Assembly (NCBI RefSeq): GCF_009910705.1
Contig: NZ_JAAAXJ010000006.1
Span: 62,001 to 126,000, forward strand
DNA length: 64,000 bases
Reading direction: 5' to 3'
DNA from: Microvirga arsenatis
GTDB lineage: Bacteria; Pseudomonadota; Alphaproteobacteria; Rhizobiales; Beijerinckiaceae
This document shows positions 36,206-47,262 of the stretch, one piece after another. The number at the start of each line of letters is the position of its first letter. The first letter of the stretch is position 1. The notes below the pieces were generated by a model, which was not told where the DNA came from, made no database searches, and saw only the letters and a list, made by a program, of their open reading frames with translations. The translations under genes and the position numbers were made by a program.

Positions 36206-36631
36206 CTACTTGCTCTCCGGCAGCAGCGCATAGGCGAGCTGCGCGATGGCGACGGGCCGTGGATCGCCGTCGGTGGTGAGCGTCACGCTGCCGAAGGCCA
36301 TGGTCCGCCCGAGGCGGACGACCTTCGCCTCCGCCAGCACGGCGGCATTCGCCGCCGGGCGCAGGAAGTGCATGGTCTGGTCCACGGTGGTCATAGGGCG
36401 GTAGGCGCCGCCGGCGGACGAGACCGCGAACACCATCGCCGTGTCGGCCAGACTCATGAGCGCCTGCCCGCAGATCACGCCGTTGTCGCGGCACAGCCTT
36501 TCCGAGAACGGCATGCGCAGCACGGCGCCGTCGGCACCGAGGCTCTCGATCGAGAGGTTGAGATCCTGGATCCAGGGCGCGAAAACGTCGGCGAGCATGC
36601 GCTCGGCGGCGGCTTGATCGAACGTGCTCAT
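36206..36631 (-). CDS. PaaI-family acyl-CoA thioesterase (hotdog fold)
   Basis: 141 aa. A hotdog thioesterase: VLRMPFSERLCRDNGVICGQ, then ALMSLADTAMVFAV with the catalytic Asp in LADTAM, and VDQTMHFLRPAANAAVLAEA. PaaI enzymes release CoA from dead-end arylacyl-CoA. It is the last gene of the paaZ-fadB minus-strand unit, 38 bases after the fadB-like stop. A second PaaI protein is at 48611-49090. The usual HGG is replaced by ICGQ, so substrate preference may differ. Confidence 0.75.
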   Translation of the reverse strand: MSTFDQAAAERMLADVFAPWIQDLNLSIESLGADGAVLRMPFSERLCRDNGVICGQALMSLADTAMVFAVSSAGGAYRPMTTVDQTMHFLRPAANAAVLAEAKVVRLGRTMAFGSVTLTTDGDPRPVAIAQLAYALLPESK

Positions 36632-36669
36632 GTTCCCCCAACCGTTGTTCTTATGGTCCCGAAGCGGGC

Positions 36670-38762
36670 CTACGGATAGAACCTTGCCCCCGAAGCGGCC
36701 CGGCTGACAAGGCCGGCGGCCGGCTCCCAGCCCGGCCCGTCCTTCCCGGCGCGCTCCATCACCTGATCGAGGATCGGCTGCAGGCCGATGCGGTCGGCCT
36801 CGAACAGCGGCCCGCCGCGCCAGGCGGGATAGGCATAGCCGTGCATCATCACCACGTCGACGTCGAGCGGCCGCTCGACGATGCCCTCGTCGAGGATCTT
36901 GCAGGCCTCGTTGACGATGGCCGCGCGGATGCGGGCCTGGATCTCCTCGGGCGGGATCGGGCGACGCCTCAGCCCACGCCTTTGCGAGGCCTCCTCCACA
37001 AGTGCGGTGACGACCGGATCGATCTCCCGCCTGCCGCCCTCGTAGCGGTACCAGCCGGCCCCGGTCTTGCGGCCGAACCGGCCCGCCTCGCAGAGGCGGT
37101 CGGCGACGTCCACGTAGCGCTCCCGCGGGTCCCGTGTCGGAGCAAGGCGCTTGCGGCGGGCCCAGGCGATGTCGAGCCCGGCCATGTCCGATACGGCGAA
37201 GGGGCCCATGGGGAAGCCGAACGCCTCCAATGCCGCATCGACCTCATGCGGCAGGGCGCCTTCCTCGAGCAGGTACTCCGCCTGCTGGCGGTAGCGCGAG
37301 AGGATGCGGTTGCCGACGAAGCCGTCGCAGACCCGGCAGACGACCGGGATCTTGCGCAGGCGCCTGGCGATCGCCAGGCCCGTCGCCACCACGTCGGCGG
37401 CGGTGCGGTCGGTGCGGACGATCTCGAGGAGCTTCATCACATGAGCCGGGCTGAAGAAATGCAGCCCCACCACCTCGGCCGGCCGCGAAGTGGCATCCGC
37501 GATCAGGCTTATGTCAAGATAACTGGTATTCGTTGCCAGGATCGTTCCAGGCCGAAGAATCGCGTCGAGCTCGCGGAACAGGGCCCGCTTGACCTCCAGA
37601 TCCTCGAACACGGCCTCGACCACGAGATCCCGGTCAGCAAGCGTATCGACCCCGACGCCGTACCGGATCGCTCCCAGCCGCTCGTCCCGCGCTGCCGCCG
37701 TGAGGCGGCCGCTCGCGACCTGCTTCTCATAAATATCGGCAATCCGCGCCTGTCCCGCGGCGAGCGCCTGCTCGCTCGTCTCCACGACCTTCACCTCGAA
37801 CCCGGCATCGGCAAAGGCGATGGCGATGCCCGAGCCCATGGTCCCGGCGCCGACGACGCCGATTCGCTGCACCGGCCGGGGCTCGGCGGAGTCGAAGCCC
37901 GGAACCCGCGCGACCTCGCGCTCGGCGAAGAAGGCGTGGCGCAGGGCGGCCGACTGATCGGACGAGCGCAGCTCCAGGAAGGTCTCCCGCTCGCGGGCCA
38001 TGCCCTCCTTGAGGGGAAGGCTCGCTGCGAGAAGCACGAGCTCCGCCGCCTTGCCGGGAGCCTCTGCCCCGCGGGCCTTCCGGCGGATTTCAAGCAGCTT
38101 CTTGGCAGCAGCTTCCGCTTCCATGCCATTGGCAGGCAACGCGCCGGTGCGCCGGATCGGCTTGCCGATCAGCTCGCGGGCAAAGTCGATCGCCTCCTGT
38201 CGCAGATCCTGCCCGGCGATTCGGTCGACCAATCCGAGGCGCAGGGCCTCGGCCGCCTTCACGGTTCGCCCGCTCGAGACAAGGTCGAGGGCCGCCTCCA
38301 CGCCGATGAGTCGGGGCAGGCGCTGCGTGCCGCCGGCGCCGGGGACCAGCCCCAGCTTGACTTCGGGCAGGCCCAGACCCGCTCCGGCATCGGCGATGCG
38401 GGCATGGCAGGCCAGCGCGATTTCGCAGCCGCCGCCAAGAGCCGTTCCATGCACGGCGCCGACGACCGGCTTCGAGCAGGCCTCGATGGCGTTGATCACA
38501 TCGGGCAGGTGCGGCTCGCGCGGGGGCTGGCCGAACTCGCGAATGTCGGCGCCAGCCACGAAAGTGCGGCCGGCGCAGGCGATCACGACGGCCTCGACCT
38601 CGGCATCCCGCTCGACCTCATGGATCGCGGCGAGCAGGCCGGCCCGCACGGCCTGGGAGGTGGCGTTGACCGGCGGGTTGTCGATCTCGATCACCGCAAC
38701 GGGAGAAGCGGCAACGAGGCGGACCGGACCGGCTCCCGCCTGCGACGGTGACGAGAGGTCCG

Positions 38763-38766
<4 letters not shown>
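36670..38766 (-). CDS. Bifunctional enoyl-CoA hydratase / 3-hydroxyacyl-CoA dehydrogenase (FadB/FadJ type)
   Basis: 698 aa. The N-terminal crotonase domain (residues about 12-200) has both catalytic Glu positions in GGGCEIALACHARI and LPEVKLGLVPGAGGTQRL. The dehydrogenase part has the NAD motif IGVVGAGTMGSGIAIAFADA near 300 and GLHFFSPAHVMKLLEIVRT further on, with a duplicated C-terminal helical domain. In the phenylacetate pathway this protein can serve as PaaF plus PaaH, hydrating 2,3-dehydroadipyl-CoA and oxidising 3-hydroxyadipyl-CoA. It overlaps the paaZ stop by four bases. A paaJ thiolase is not in the window. Confidence 0.9.
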
Positions 38767-40790
<2,024 letters not shown>

Positions 40791-40843
40791 GGGACACCTT
40801 GGCGTGATGAATGGCGGCTACAGGGGAGCCGCATCTTTGCGGC

Positions 40844-40871
40844 ATTATTGACCGACCGGTCGGTTAGTCAA
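40844..40871 (-). promoter_or_regulatory. paaZ promoter with TetR-type (PaaR-like) operator
   Basis: On the minus strand TTGACT (40871-40866) and AATAAT (40849-40844) form a sigma-70-like promoter with 16 bases between. The spacer is filled by the perfect 14-base palindrome ACCGACCGGTCGGT (40851-40864). A repressor bound there would block RNA polymerase. A related site is at 49939-49960. The TetR gene at 46619 is the likely binder. Confidence 0.65.
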
Positions 40872-40985
40872 GGCGTCTTGCCGCTGTTTCACGAGCCGGC
40901 GGCTCGACAGGGATGGCCGAGAATCGGTAGGTGAGGGGGCGGGGCAAAGCCAGCCCTATCAGGCAAGGCACCGGAGCAGGCGGGG

Positions 40986-41870
40986 ATGACCGCATTCGTG
41001 GACGATCTTCTCGACGCATTCCATGACCGGACACCGATTCGGGCGGGCTCTCTCATCGTGACCGTCTTCGGGGATGCGGTCATGCCCCGGGGTGGGGTGC
41101 TGTCCCTGGCTACCCTGCACGAGATCATGCGCGCCTTCCGCATCAGCGACACGCTCGTGAGGACGGCCCTGTCCCGGCTGGTATCCGAAGGCTGGTTCGA
41201 GCGCTGGAAGGTGGGGCGAAACAGCTATTACCGGCTCACGCCTCGGGGGCAGGGAGCCTTCGCCCAGGCCACCCAGCGGATTTATGCGGAGCCGCCCCAG
41301 GACTGGGCGGGCTCCTTCGATCTTGTCCTGCTCGACAACGTCCAGGACCGCAGCGCAATCAGGACCGAACTCACCGAGGCAGGATATGGAACTCTGGGGC
41401 CCGATCTCATGATCGCCGTCTCGGCTCCTGGGAGCAGGGAGGGCGGGTTCCTGCGGCTTGCTGCGACCCCGGCCGACCCGGCGACCGCCCGTCGGCTCGT
41501 GGAACGCGCCTGGCCCCTGGCGGAGATCGAAGGACGCTACGAACGGTTCATCGACACCTATTCGGGCATCCTCGCAGCCCTTCGGAGCGGGGCTGTCTTC
41601 ACAAACCTCGATGCCCTTCTGGTGCGTATCCTCCTGATCCACGACTACCGCCGTGCCGTTCTGAAGGACCCGCTGCTGCCAGCCCAACTGCTTCCGACAC
41701 CCTGGGCGGGAACGGCCGCCCGCTCCCTCTGCGGCATGATCTACAGAACCCTGCTCCAGGCCTCGGAGCATTGGATCGATGCTCACGCCCAGAACGACAC
41801 AGGTCCCCTCCCTGCCCCTGGCAGCTCCTTCCAACAGCGCTTTGCATCCCTTGAGACCGCCCTGCAGTGA
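40986..41870 (+). CDS. paaX: Phenylacetate catabolism repressor PaaX
   Basis: 294 aa. PaaX is a GntR-like repressor relieved by phenylacetyl-CoA. The winged helix lies near residues 15-90 (RAGSLIVTVFGDAVMPRGGV; VRTALSRLVSEGWFERWKVG), followed by the PaaX family body (RNSYYRLTPRGQGAFAQAT; FTNLDALLVRILLIHDYRRA). GGCGGGG precedes the ATG. It is divergent from paaZ and upstream of paaABCDE, so it may control one or both. Confidence 0.9.
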   Translation: MTAFVDDLLDAFHDRTPIRAGSLIVTVFGDAVMPRGGVLSLATLHEIMRAFRISDTLVRTALSRLVSEGWFERWKVGRNSYYRLTPRGQGAFAQATQRIYAEPPQDWAGSFDLVLLDNVQDRSAIRTELTEAGYGTLGPDLMIAVSAPGSREGGFLRLAATPADPATARRLVERAWPLAEIEGRYERFIDTYSGILAALRSGAVFTNLDALLVRILLIHDYRRAVLKDPLLPAQLLPTPWAGTAARSLCGMIYRTLLQASEHWIDAHAQNDTGPLPAPGSSFQQRFASLETALQ

Positions 41871-41884
41871 CCGATCTCTGCAGG

Positions 41885-41932
41885 ATATGTTACAAAAAAT
41901 TCTTGAATAATCCATTTTATGTGACATATTAA
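41885..41932 (+). promoter_or_regulatory. paaA promoter with long inverted repeat
   Basis: TTGAAT (41903-41908) and TATTAA (41927-41932), 18 bases apart, form a possible promoter. An inverted repeat spans it: ATATGTTACA at 41885-41894 and TGTGACATAT at 41920-41929, with one mismatch. It is AT-rich and unlike the GC-rich TetR palindromes, so PaaX is a candidate binder. The 235-base gap 41871-42105 holds no other gene. Confidence 0.4.
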
Positions 41933-42105
41933 AGGGGCTCGTCAGGCGCCCACGGGACCATGCTGCTTGTTCAGTGGAGCGCCGATGACCGGAACAGCGT
42001 TGAATATGCGCCCATAGGAGCGGCTCCGGTCCGGCAGGGAAGTCCTGGCGGCCTGCGGAGCGGGCCCGGGGCGGGGCACGACAAATCGAGGCAGGGAGAA
42101 GCGCC

Positions 42106-43101
42106 ATGTATGCACAGATGGTGAAGACGGGCGTCGATCGGATCCAGTCCAGTGAAGAGATGTCCCCCGAGGAGCGTGCCTTCCAGGAGCGCATCGACGC
42201 CGACATCAAGATCGAGCCTAAGGAGTGGATGCCGGAGGCCTACCGCAAGACCCTGATCCGGCAGATCTCGCAGCATGCCCATTCCGAGATCATCGGCATG
42301 CAGCCGGAGGGCAACTGGATCACCCGTGCGCCGACCCTGGAGCGCAAGGCCATCCTGCTCGCCAAGGTTCAGGACGAGGCGGGCCATGGCCTCTACCTTT
42401 ACTGCGCCGCCGAGACCCTCGGGGTGAGCCGCGACGAGCTCATGGAGCAGCTCAACAGCGGCAAGGCCAAATATTCGAGCATCTTCAACTACCCGACCCT
42501 GACCTGGGCCGATATCGGCGCCATCGGCTGGCTCGTGGACGGGGCCGCGATCATGAACCAGGTGCCGCTGCAACGCTGCTCCTACGGGCCCTATTCCCGC
42601 GCCATGATCCGGATATGCAAGGAGGAAAGCTTCCACCAGCGGCAGGGCTACGACATCATGATGAAGCTTGCCCGCGGCACCCCTGAGCAGAAGCAGATGG
42701 CCCAGGATGCGCTGAACCGCTGGTGGTGGCCGTCGCTGATGATGTTCGGCCCGTCCGACGCGGACTCGGTGCACAGTGCCCAGTCGATGAAGTGGAAGAT
42801 CAAGATCAACTCCAACGACGAGCTGCGCCAGAAATTCGTCGACCAGACGGTGCCGCAGGCCGAGTATCTCGGGCTCACGGTGCCCGATCCGGATCTCAGG
42901 TGGAACGCCGAACGCGGGCATTACGATTTCGGTGCGGTCGACTGGGAGGAGTTCTATCAGGTGATCGCCGGCAACGGACCCTGCAACCGCCAGCGCCTGC
43001 GTACGCGGGTGAAGGCTTATGAGGAAGGGCGCTGGGTGCGCGAGGCCGCCGAGGCTTACGCCGCAAAGAAGGCGGCGCGGGCTCAGGCCAAGGCCGCGTG
43101 A
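42106..43101 (+). CDS. paaA: Phenylacetyl-CoA epoxidase subunit PaaA
   Basis: 331 aa. The catalytic ferritin-like diiron subunit of the ring-1,2-epoxidase. The iron ligands lie in [20 protein letters not shown] and [17 protein letters not shown]; the substrate-side segment [19 protein letters not shown] is typical. Length and order (paaA-paaB-paaC-paaD-paaE) match the family. GGGAG lies before the start. Confidence 0.97.
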   Translation: MYAQMVKTGVDRIQSSEEMSPEERAFQERIDADIKIEPKEWMPEAYRKTLIRQISQHAHSEIIGMQPEGNWITRAPTLERKAILLAKVQDEAGHGLYLYCAAETLGVSRDELMEQLNSGKAKYSSIFNYPTLTWADIGAIGWLVDGAAIMNQVPLQRCSYGPYSRAMIRICKEESFHQRQGYDIMMKLARGTPEQKQMAQDALNRWWWPSLMMFGPSDADSVHSAQSMKWKIKINSNDELRQKFVDQTVPQAEYLGLTVPDPDLRWNAERGHYDFGAVDWEEFYQVIAGNGPCNRQRLRTRVKAYEEGRWVREAAEAYAAKKAARAQAKAA

Positions 43102-43113
43102 GGGGAGGAAGAG

Positions 43114-43404
43114 ATGACCGACAGGAAGGAATGGCCGCTCTGGGAAGTCTTCATCCGCAGCCAGCATGGTCTCGCCCATCGCCATGTGGGCAGCCTGCAT
43201 GCGCCGGATGCGGAGATGGCGATCAAGAATGCGCGCGATGTCTACACGCGCCGCAACGAGGGCGTCAGCATCTGGGTGGTGAAGGCCTCCGACATCGCCG
43301 CAAGCTCCCCCGGTGAGAAGGGGCCGCTCTTCGACCCGGCCAACAGCAAGGTCTATCGCCACCCGACCTTCTACGAGATCCCCGAAGAGCTGGGGCATAT
43401 GTGA
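43114..43404 (+). CDS. paaB: Phenylacetyl-CoA epoxidase subunit PaaB
   Basis: 96 aa. A small structural subunit of the epoxidase. Motifs seen: WPLWEVFIRSQHGLAHRHVG and SLHAPDAEMAIKNARDVYTR, then SIWVVKASDI. The stop overlaps the paaC start by four bases. GGAGG precedes the ATG. Confidence 0.96.
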   Translation: MTDRKEWPLWEVFIRSQHGLAHRHVGSLHAPDAEMAIKNARDVYTRRNEGVSIWVVKASDIAASSPGEKGPLFDPANSKVYRHPTFYEIPEELGHM

Positions 43405-44162
43405 TGAACGAGCAGGAAGCCCTCTTCGAGTACCTCCTGCGCCTCGGCGACAATGCCCTGATCCTGGGGCACCGCCTGTCGGAATGGTGCGGCCATTCGC
43501 CGGCCCTTGAGGAGGATCTGGCGCTCTCCAACGTCGCCCTGGACTTGATCGGGCAGACGCAGCTCTGGCTGAACCTGGCCGGGGAGATCGAGGGCAAGGG
43601 CCGGGATGCCGACAAGCTCGCCTATCTGCGCGACGCCCGCGACTTCCGCAACCTTCTCCTCGTGGAGCAGCCGAACGGCGATTTTGCCATGACCATGGCG
43701 CGTCAGTTCTACTTCGATGCCTGGCATTACCTGCAGCTGCAGGGCCTGACCGGCTCGAAGGAGAGCCGCATCGCCGAGATCGCTGCGAAGAGCCTCAAGG
43801 AGGTGGCCTACCACCTGGAGCGCAGTCGCGACTGGGTGCTGCGCCTCGGCGACGGCACGGAGGAGAGCCATCGTCGCATGCAGGCGGCCATCGACGATCT
43901 GTGGATGTATACGGGCGAGCTGTTCGAAGCAGACGAGATCGACCGGACCATGATCCAGGCCGGCCTTGGTCCAGATCCATCCGCACTGCAGGAGTCCTGG
44001 CTCGATCTTGTGCGCGCGACCGCGGAAGAGGCGACGCTGGCGCTGCCGCAGCCGGGCTGGGCGCAGCGCGGCGGCAAGCGTGGCATCCATACCGAGCATC
44101 TCGGTTATATCCTCGCCGATCTCCAATTCCTGCAGCGGGCCTATCCCAACGCGGTGTGGTAG
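43401..44162 (+). CDS. paaC: Phenylacetyl-CoA epoxidase subunit PaaC
   Basis: 253 aa. The structural, iron-poor partner of PaaA. The pattern LRLGDNALILGHRLSEWCGH, then ALEEDLALSNVALDLIGQTQ, and YFDAWHYLQLQGL is typical. It overlaps paaB and is followed by paaD after 14 bases. Confidence 0.96.
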   Translation: MMNEQEALFEYLLRLGDNALILGHRLSEWCGHSPALEEDLALSNVALDLIGQTQLWLNLAGEIEGKGRDADKLAYLRDARDFRNLLLVEQPNGDFAMTMARQFYFDAWHYLQLQGLTGSKESRIAEIAAKSLKEVAYHLERSRDWVLRLGDGTEESHRRMQAAIDDLWMYTGELFEADEIDRTMIQAGLGPDPSALQESWLDLVRATAEEATLALPQPGWAQRGGKRGIHTEHLGYILADLQFLQRAYPNAVW

Positions 44163-44176
44163 GGAGCTGGACACCG

Positions 44177-44692
44177 ATGACCGGCAGCTTGACGCAACCG
44201 GACCTGGGCCAGGTCAGAACCTGGCTGCAGGAGATTCCCGATCCGGAGGTGCCGGCAGTTTCCGTCATGGATCTCGGCATCGTCCGCGAGGTGCGCTGGG
44301 AGAATGACGAACTCGTCGTGGCCATCACGCCAACCTATTCGGGTTGCCCCGCGACCAGCGTCATCGCTCTCGACATCGAGGCTGCCCTGCGCGCAAAGGG
44401 ACTTGAGCACCTGCGGATCGAGCGGAGGCTCTCGCCGCCCTGGACGACGGACTGGATCAGCGAGGAGGGACGGCGGAAGCTCGAAGCCTATGGCATTGCG
44501 CCTCCCGCCGAGAGGGCGGGTGATAGTCCCTCTCCTTTTGATCGCTTTCTGCGCAAGCCTCTGGTCGTCGCCTGCCCGCGCTGCAAATCCGAGAACACCC
44601 ACCGCGTGAGCGAGTTCGGCTCGACCCCATGCAAGGCGCAGTACCAGTGCCGCGACTGTCTCGAACCCTTCGACTACTTCAAGTGCATCTGA
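44177..44692 (+). CDS. paaD: Phenylacetyl-CoA epoxidase maturation factor PaaD
   Basis: 171 aa from the ATG at 44177; the frame is open upstream inside paaC but the family begins at this point. The MIP18-type domain (WLQEIPDPEVPAVSVMDLGI; ITPTYSGCPATSVIALDIEA) and a C-terminal Zn ribbon-like part (CPRCKSEN and CRDCLEPFDYFKC) are present. PaaD helps assemble the Fe-S or diiron centre of the complex. Confidence 0.94.
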   Translation: MTGSLTQPDLGQVRTWLQEIPDPEVPAVSVMDLGIVREVRWENDELVVAITPTYSGCPATSVIALDIEAALRAKGLEHLRIERRLSPPWTTDWISEEGRRKLEAYGIAPPAERAGDSPSPFDRFLRKPLVVACPRCKSENTHRVSEFGSTPCKAQYQCRDCLEPFDYFKCI

Positions 44693-44707
44693 AACGAGCG
44701 CTGCTCC

Positions 44708-45784
44708 ATGACAAAGTTCTATCCCGTCACCGTTGCCGATGTCAGACGTGAGACCCGCGACGCCATCGTGCTCACCCTCGACGTGCCGGAGGAGCACAAG
44801 GAGGCGTTCCGCTTCTCGCCCGGGCAGTATCTGACGCTGCGCACCACCATCGATGGCGACGAGGTGCGGCGATCCTACTCGATCTGCGCGGCACCGACGG
44901 ACGGCAGGCTTCGCATTGGGATCAAGAAGATCGCGGGCGGCGTCTTCTCGAACTGGGCGAGCGAGAGGCTTTCACCGGGGCAGATCATCGAAGCCATGCC
45001 CCCCATGGGCAACTTCTTCGTGCCGCTCGACAAGGAGCGCAAGCGTCACTTCGTCGGCTTCGCGGCCGGAAGCGGCATCACGCCCCTCATCAGCATCATC
45101 AAGACCACGCTTGTTGCCGAACCGCAATCGTCCTTCACGCTCTTCTACGGCAACCGCGCTTCAGGATCGATCATGTTCCGGGAGGAGCTGGAGGATCTCA
45201 AGAACGAGCACCTCGACCGCTTCAGCCTGATCCACATCCTCAGCCGCGAGCAGCAGGACATCGACCTGTTCAATGGCCGCCTGACCAAGGACAAGTGCGA
45301 CCAGCTTCTGGATCACTGGATCGACGTCTCTTCGATCGATACGGCCTTCATCTGCGGCCCCCAGGACATGATGCTGGGCGTGGCGCAGAGCCTCGAGGAG
45401 CATGGCCTCGACAAGCGCCGCATCAAGTTCGAGCTTTTCGCCACCTCCACCCCAAGCCGCCGGCAGCGCAGGCCCGAGGAGACGAAGGCCGACGATCGCC
45501 GGAACATGTGCGAGGCGACCATCATTCTCGACGGCCGCGCCCGCACCCTGTCTTTCGAAAAAGGCACGGCCTCCGTGCTCGATGCGGCGACGAGCGAAGG
45601 CATCGAGGTTCCCTATGCCTGCAAGGGCGGCGTCTGCTCCACCTGCCGGGCGATGCTTGTCGAGGGCGAGGTCGACATGGACGCGAACTTCGCCCTTGAG
45701 GATTACGAGATCGCCCGCGGCTACATCCTGACCTGCCAGAGCTATCCGGTCAGCGACAGGATCCTGGTCGATTTCGACAAGTGA
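44708..45784 (+). CDS. paaE: Phenylacetyl-CoA epoxidase reductase subunit PaaE
   Basis: 358 aa. It transfers electrons from NADPH to PaaA. The FAD domain (FRFSPGQYLTLRT; RRSYSICAAP) and NAD(P) domain (FVGFAAGSGITPLISIIKT) are followed by a plant-type 2Fe-2S ferredoxin domain: PYACKGGVCSTCRAMLVEGE, with the last Cys in ILTCQSYP. Followed 13 bases later by the ferritin-like gene. Confidence 0.96.
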   Translation: MTKFYPVTVADVRRETRDAIVLTLDVPEEHKEAFRFSPGQYLTLRTTIDGDEVRRSYSICAAPTDGRLRIGIKKIAGGVFSNWASERLSPGQIIEAMPPMGNFFVPLDKERKRHFVGFAAGSGITPLISIIKTTLVAEPQSSFTLFYGNRASGSIMFREELEDLKNEHLDRFSLIHILSREQQDIDLFNGRLTKDKCDQLLDHWIDVSSIDTAFICGPQDMMLGVAQSLEEHGLDKRRIKFELFATSTPSRRQRRPEETKADDRRNMCEATIILDGRARTLSFEKGTASVLDAATSEGIEVPYACKGGVCSTCRAMLVEGEVDMDANFALEDYEIARGYILTCQSYPVSDRILVDFDK

Positions 45785-45797
45785 GGAGGGGGCTCCT

Positions 45798-46601
45798 ATG
45801 GTCGATGAAGACAGCCTCATCGGTTTCATAGCCGGCGGCGGCCGCCTGAGCGCGCCGGACAACGTGACGCCCCGCTACCGCGGGGAGCTGATGCGCCTGA
45901 TGGCGATCTTCGTCGATTCGGAAATGGCTGGCGCCTCGGGCTTTGCCGATTGCATCAACCTGGCGCCGGGCCTGAAGGAGCGGATCATCGCCACCCACAT
46001 CGTTCTGGAAAAATTCGATCATGCCCGTCAGGTTCTGGGGCTGATGGAGCAGTTCGGCGCCAACACGGCGCAATATGTGGGAGCGCATCCCTGGGCCTCG
46101 CGCCTCGACCGCAGCGTCCATCTCGGCACCCGGCGCATGGACGGCGACATGCGCCTCAACGTGTTCCACTACCCGATCAATGGCTGGGTCGACGCGGTGG
46201 TGATGAACTGCCTGATGGGGCAGGCGACCGTGGTGCAGCTCGACGAGCTGACCCGGGGCTCATACCAGCCGCTGGCCGACACCCTCGCCGTCATCCTGCC
46301 GGTCGAGCGGCGCCATGCAGAGCTGGGCGAGAAGGGATTGCAGGCGGCCTTGGAGCGCGGTCACGACCGAACGGATGCGCAGGCTTCCGTGAACTACTGG
46401 TACCCGCGCGTGGCCGATACCTTCGGCAGCAGTTCCTCCGATCATTTCGCCCAGCATCGCAAGTATGGCCTGCGCCAGAAGGGCAGGGAGGAGCTCCTCG
46501 CTCGGTGGCAGGAGATCGTTCACCCGGTCCTGACCCGGTTCGGCCTTTCGGTGCCGACACTCGCATCATCGAGCGTGCCCGGTCAGGCACCGAGAATGTG
46601 A
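45798..46601 (+). CDS. PaaA/PaaC-like ferritin-fold protein of unknown role in the paa operon
   Basis: 267 aa. It is not one of the five known epoxidase subunits. It has a helical ferritin-like pattern: RLMAIFVDSEMAGASGFADC, then THIVLEKFDHARQVLGLMEQ (ExxDH-type ligands) and LPVERRHAELGEKGLQAALE (ERRHxxLG). These two segments are placed as in diiron PaaA-family proteins, so iron binding is likely. GGAGG precedes its start and it follows paaE by 13 bases, so it belongs to the operon. A second oxygenase or quinone-linked function, or a stabiliser, is possible. The gene ends 17 bases before the convergent TetR gene. Confidence 0.7.
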   Translation: MVDEDSLIGFIAGGGRLSAPDNVTPRYRGELMRLMAIFVDSEMAGASGFADCINLAPGLKERIIATHIVLEKFDHARQVLGLMEQFGANTAQYVGAHPWASRLDRSVHLGTRRMDGDMRLNVFHYPINGWVDAVVMNCLMGQATVVQLDELTRGSYQPLADTLAVILPVERRHAELGEKGLQAALERGHDRTDAQASVNYWYPRVADTFGSSSSDHFAQHRKYGLRQKGREELLARWQEIVHPVLTRFGLSVPTLASSSVPGQAPRM

Positions 46602-46618
46602 GAGGAACTCCGGAAGAG

Positions 46619-47254
46619 CTATTCCGCAGCTGTCGCCCGCCTGGGCGAGGCGGAGGGTTCCGCATGAAGGTTGCGGGTGCCGTCCACGATCAGCTGCGAG
46701 ACGAGCTCCGCATAATCCGCGCGCGTCACCCCGCCGGTGCTCTTGAACCAGAGATAGTGCCAATTGACCATGCCGAAGAGGGACATGGTCACCGGCTTGA
46801 GCAGCTTGGTCCCTTTCAGCTGCGGCGCGACGCCGGCCACCGCCTCGGAGAAGATGCGCACCAGCTCCCGTTCCATTTCCTTGAGCTCCGCCTGCCGGTC
46901 GGCCGGCAGGAGCCTGAGGCCGTTGATCTGCACGTTGTGCTCGGCATCCGCATCCCGGTAGGCCTCCAGGATCGCTGCGACGAGGGCTCTCAGCCGCTGC
47001 TCGGGTGCGAAGTCGGGGCGATCCGCAGCTTCCACCACCTCGAGCAACTCCTCCAGGTGGAAGCGGATCACGTCGAAGAGCAGCTCCTCCTTGTCCTTGT
47101 AGTAGTGGTAGAGGTTCGCCTTGGAGACGCGGCACGCCTCAGCGATCCTGCTCATGGAGGCACGATCGTAGCCGTGCTCGGCAAAGAGTTCGGCCGAGCG
47201 ATCCAGGATCGCTCGGCGCTTGTCGTCGTAGTCGGTGGCGCGGGTACGGGCCAT
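46619..47254 (-). CDS. TetR family regulator, probable PaaR
   Basis: 211 aa. The N-terminal helix-turn-helix is DRSAELFAEHGYDRASMSRI, then AEACRVSKANLYHYYKDKEE. The C-terminal ligand domain contains HYLWFKSTGGVTRADYAELV. It is the last gene of paaG-paaI-paaK-tetR, eight bases after paaK. Palindromes of TetR type occur before paaZ and before paaG, so it probably represses them and itself until phenylacetyl-CoA is present. The name PaaR follows this context. Confidence 0.8.
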   Translation of the reverse strand: MARTRATDYDDKRRAILDRSAELFAEHGYDRASMSRIAEACRVSKANLYHYYKDKEELLFDVIRFHLEELLEVVEAADRPDFAPEQRLRALVAAILEAYRDADAEHNVQINGLRLLPADRQAELKEMERELVRIFSEAVAGVAPQLKGTKLLKPVTMSLFGMVNWHYLWFKSTGGVTRADYAELVSQLIVDGTRNLHAEPSASPRRATAAE

Positions 47255-47262
47255 AGAGGTGT

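Noticed and set aside
36841..38751. 636-codon open frame on the plus strand
   Set aside because: Antisense to the FadB-type fusion; no motifs.
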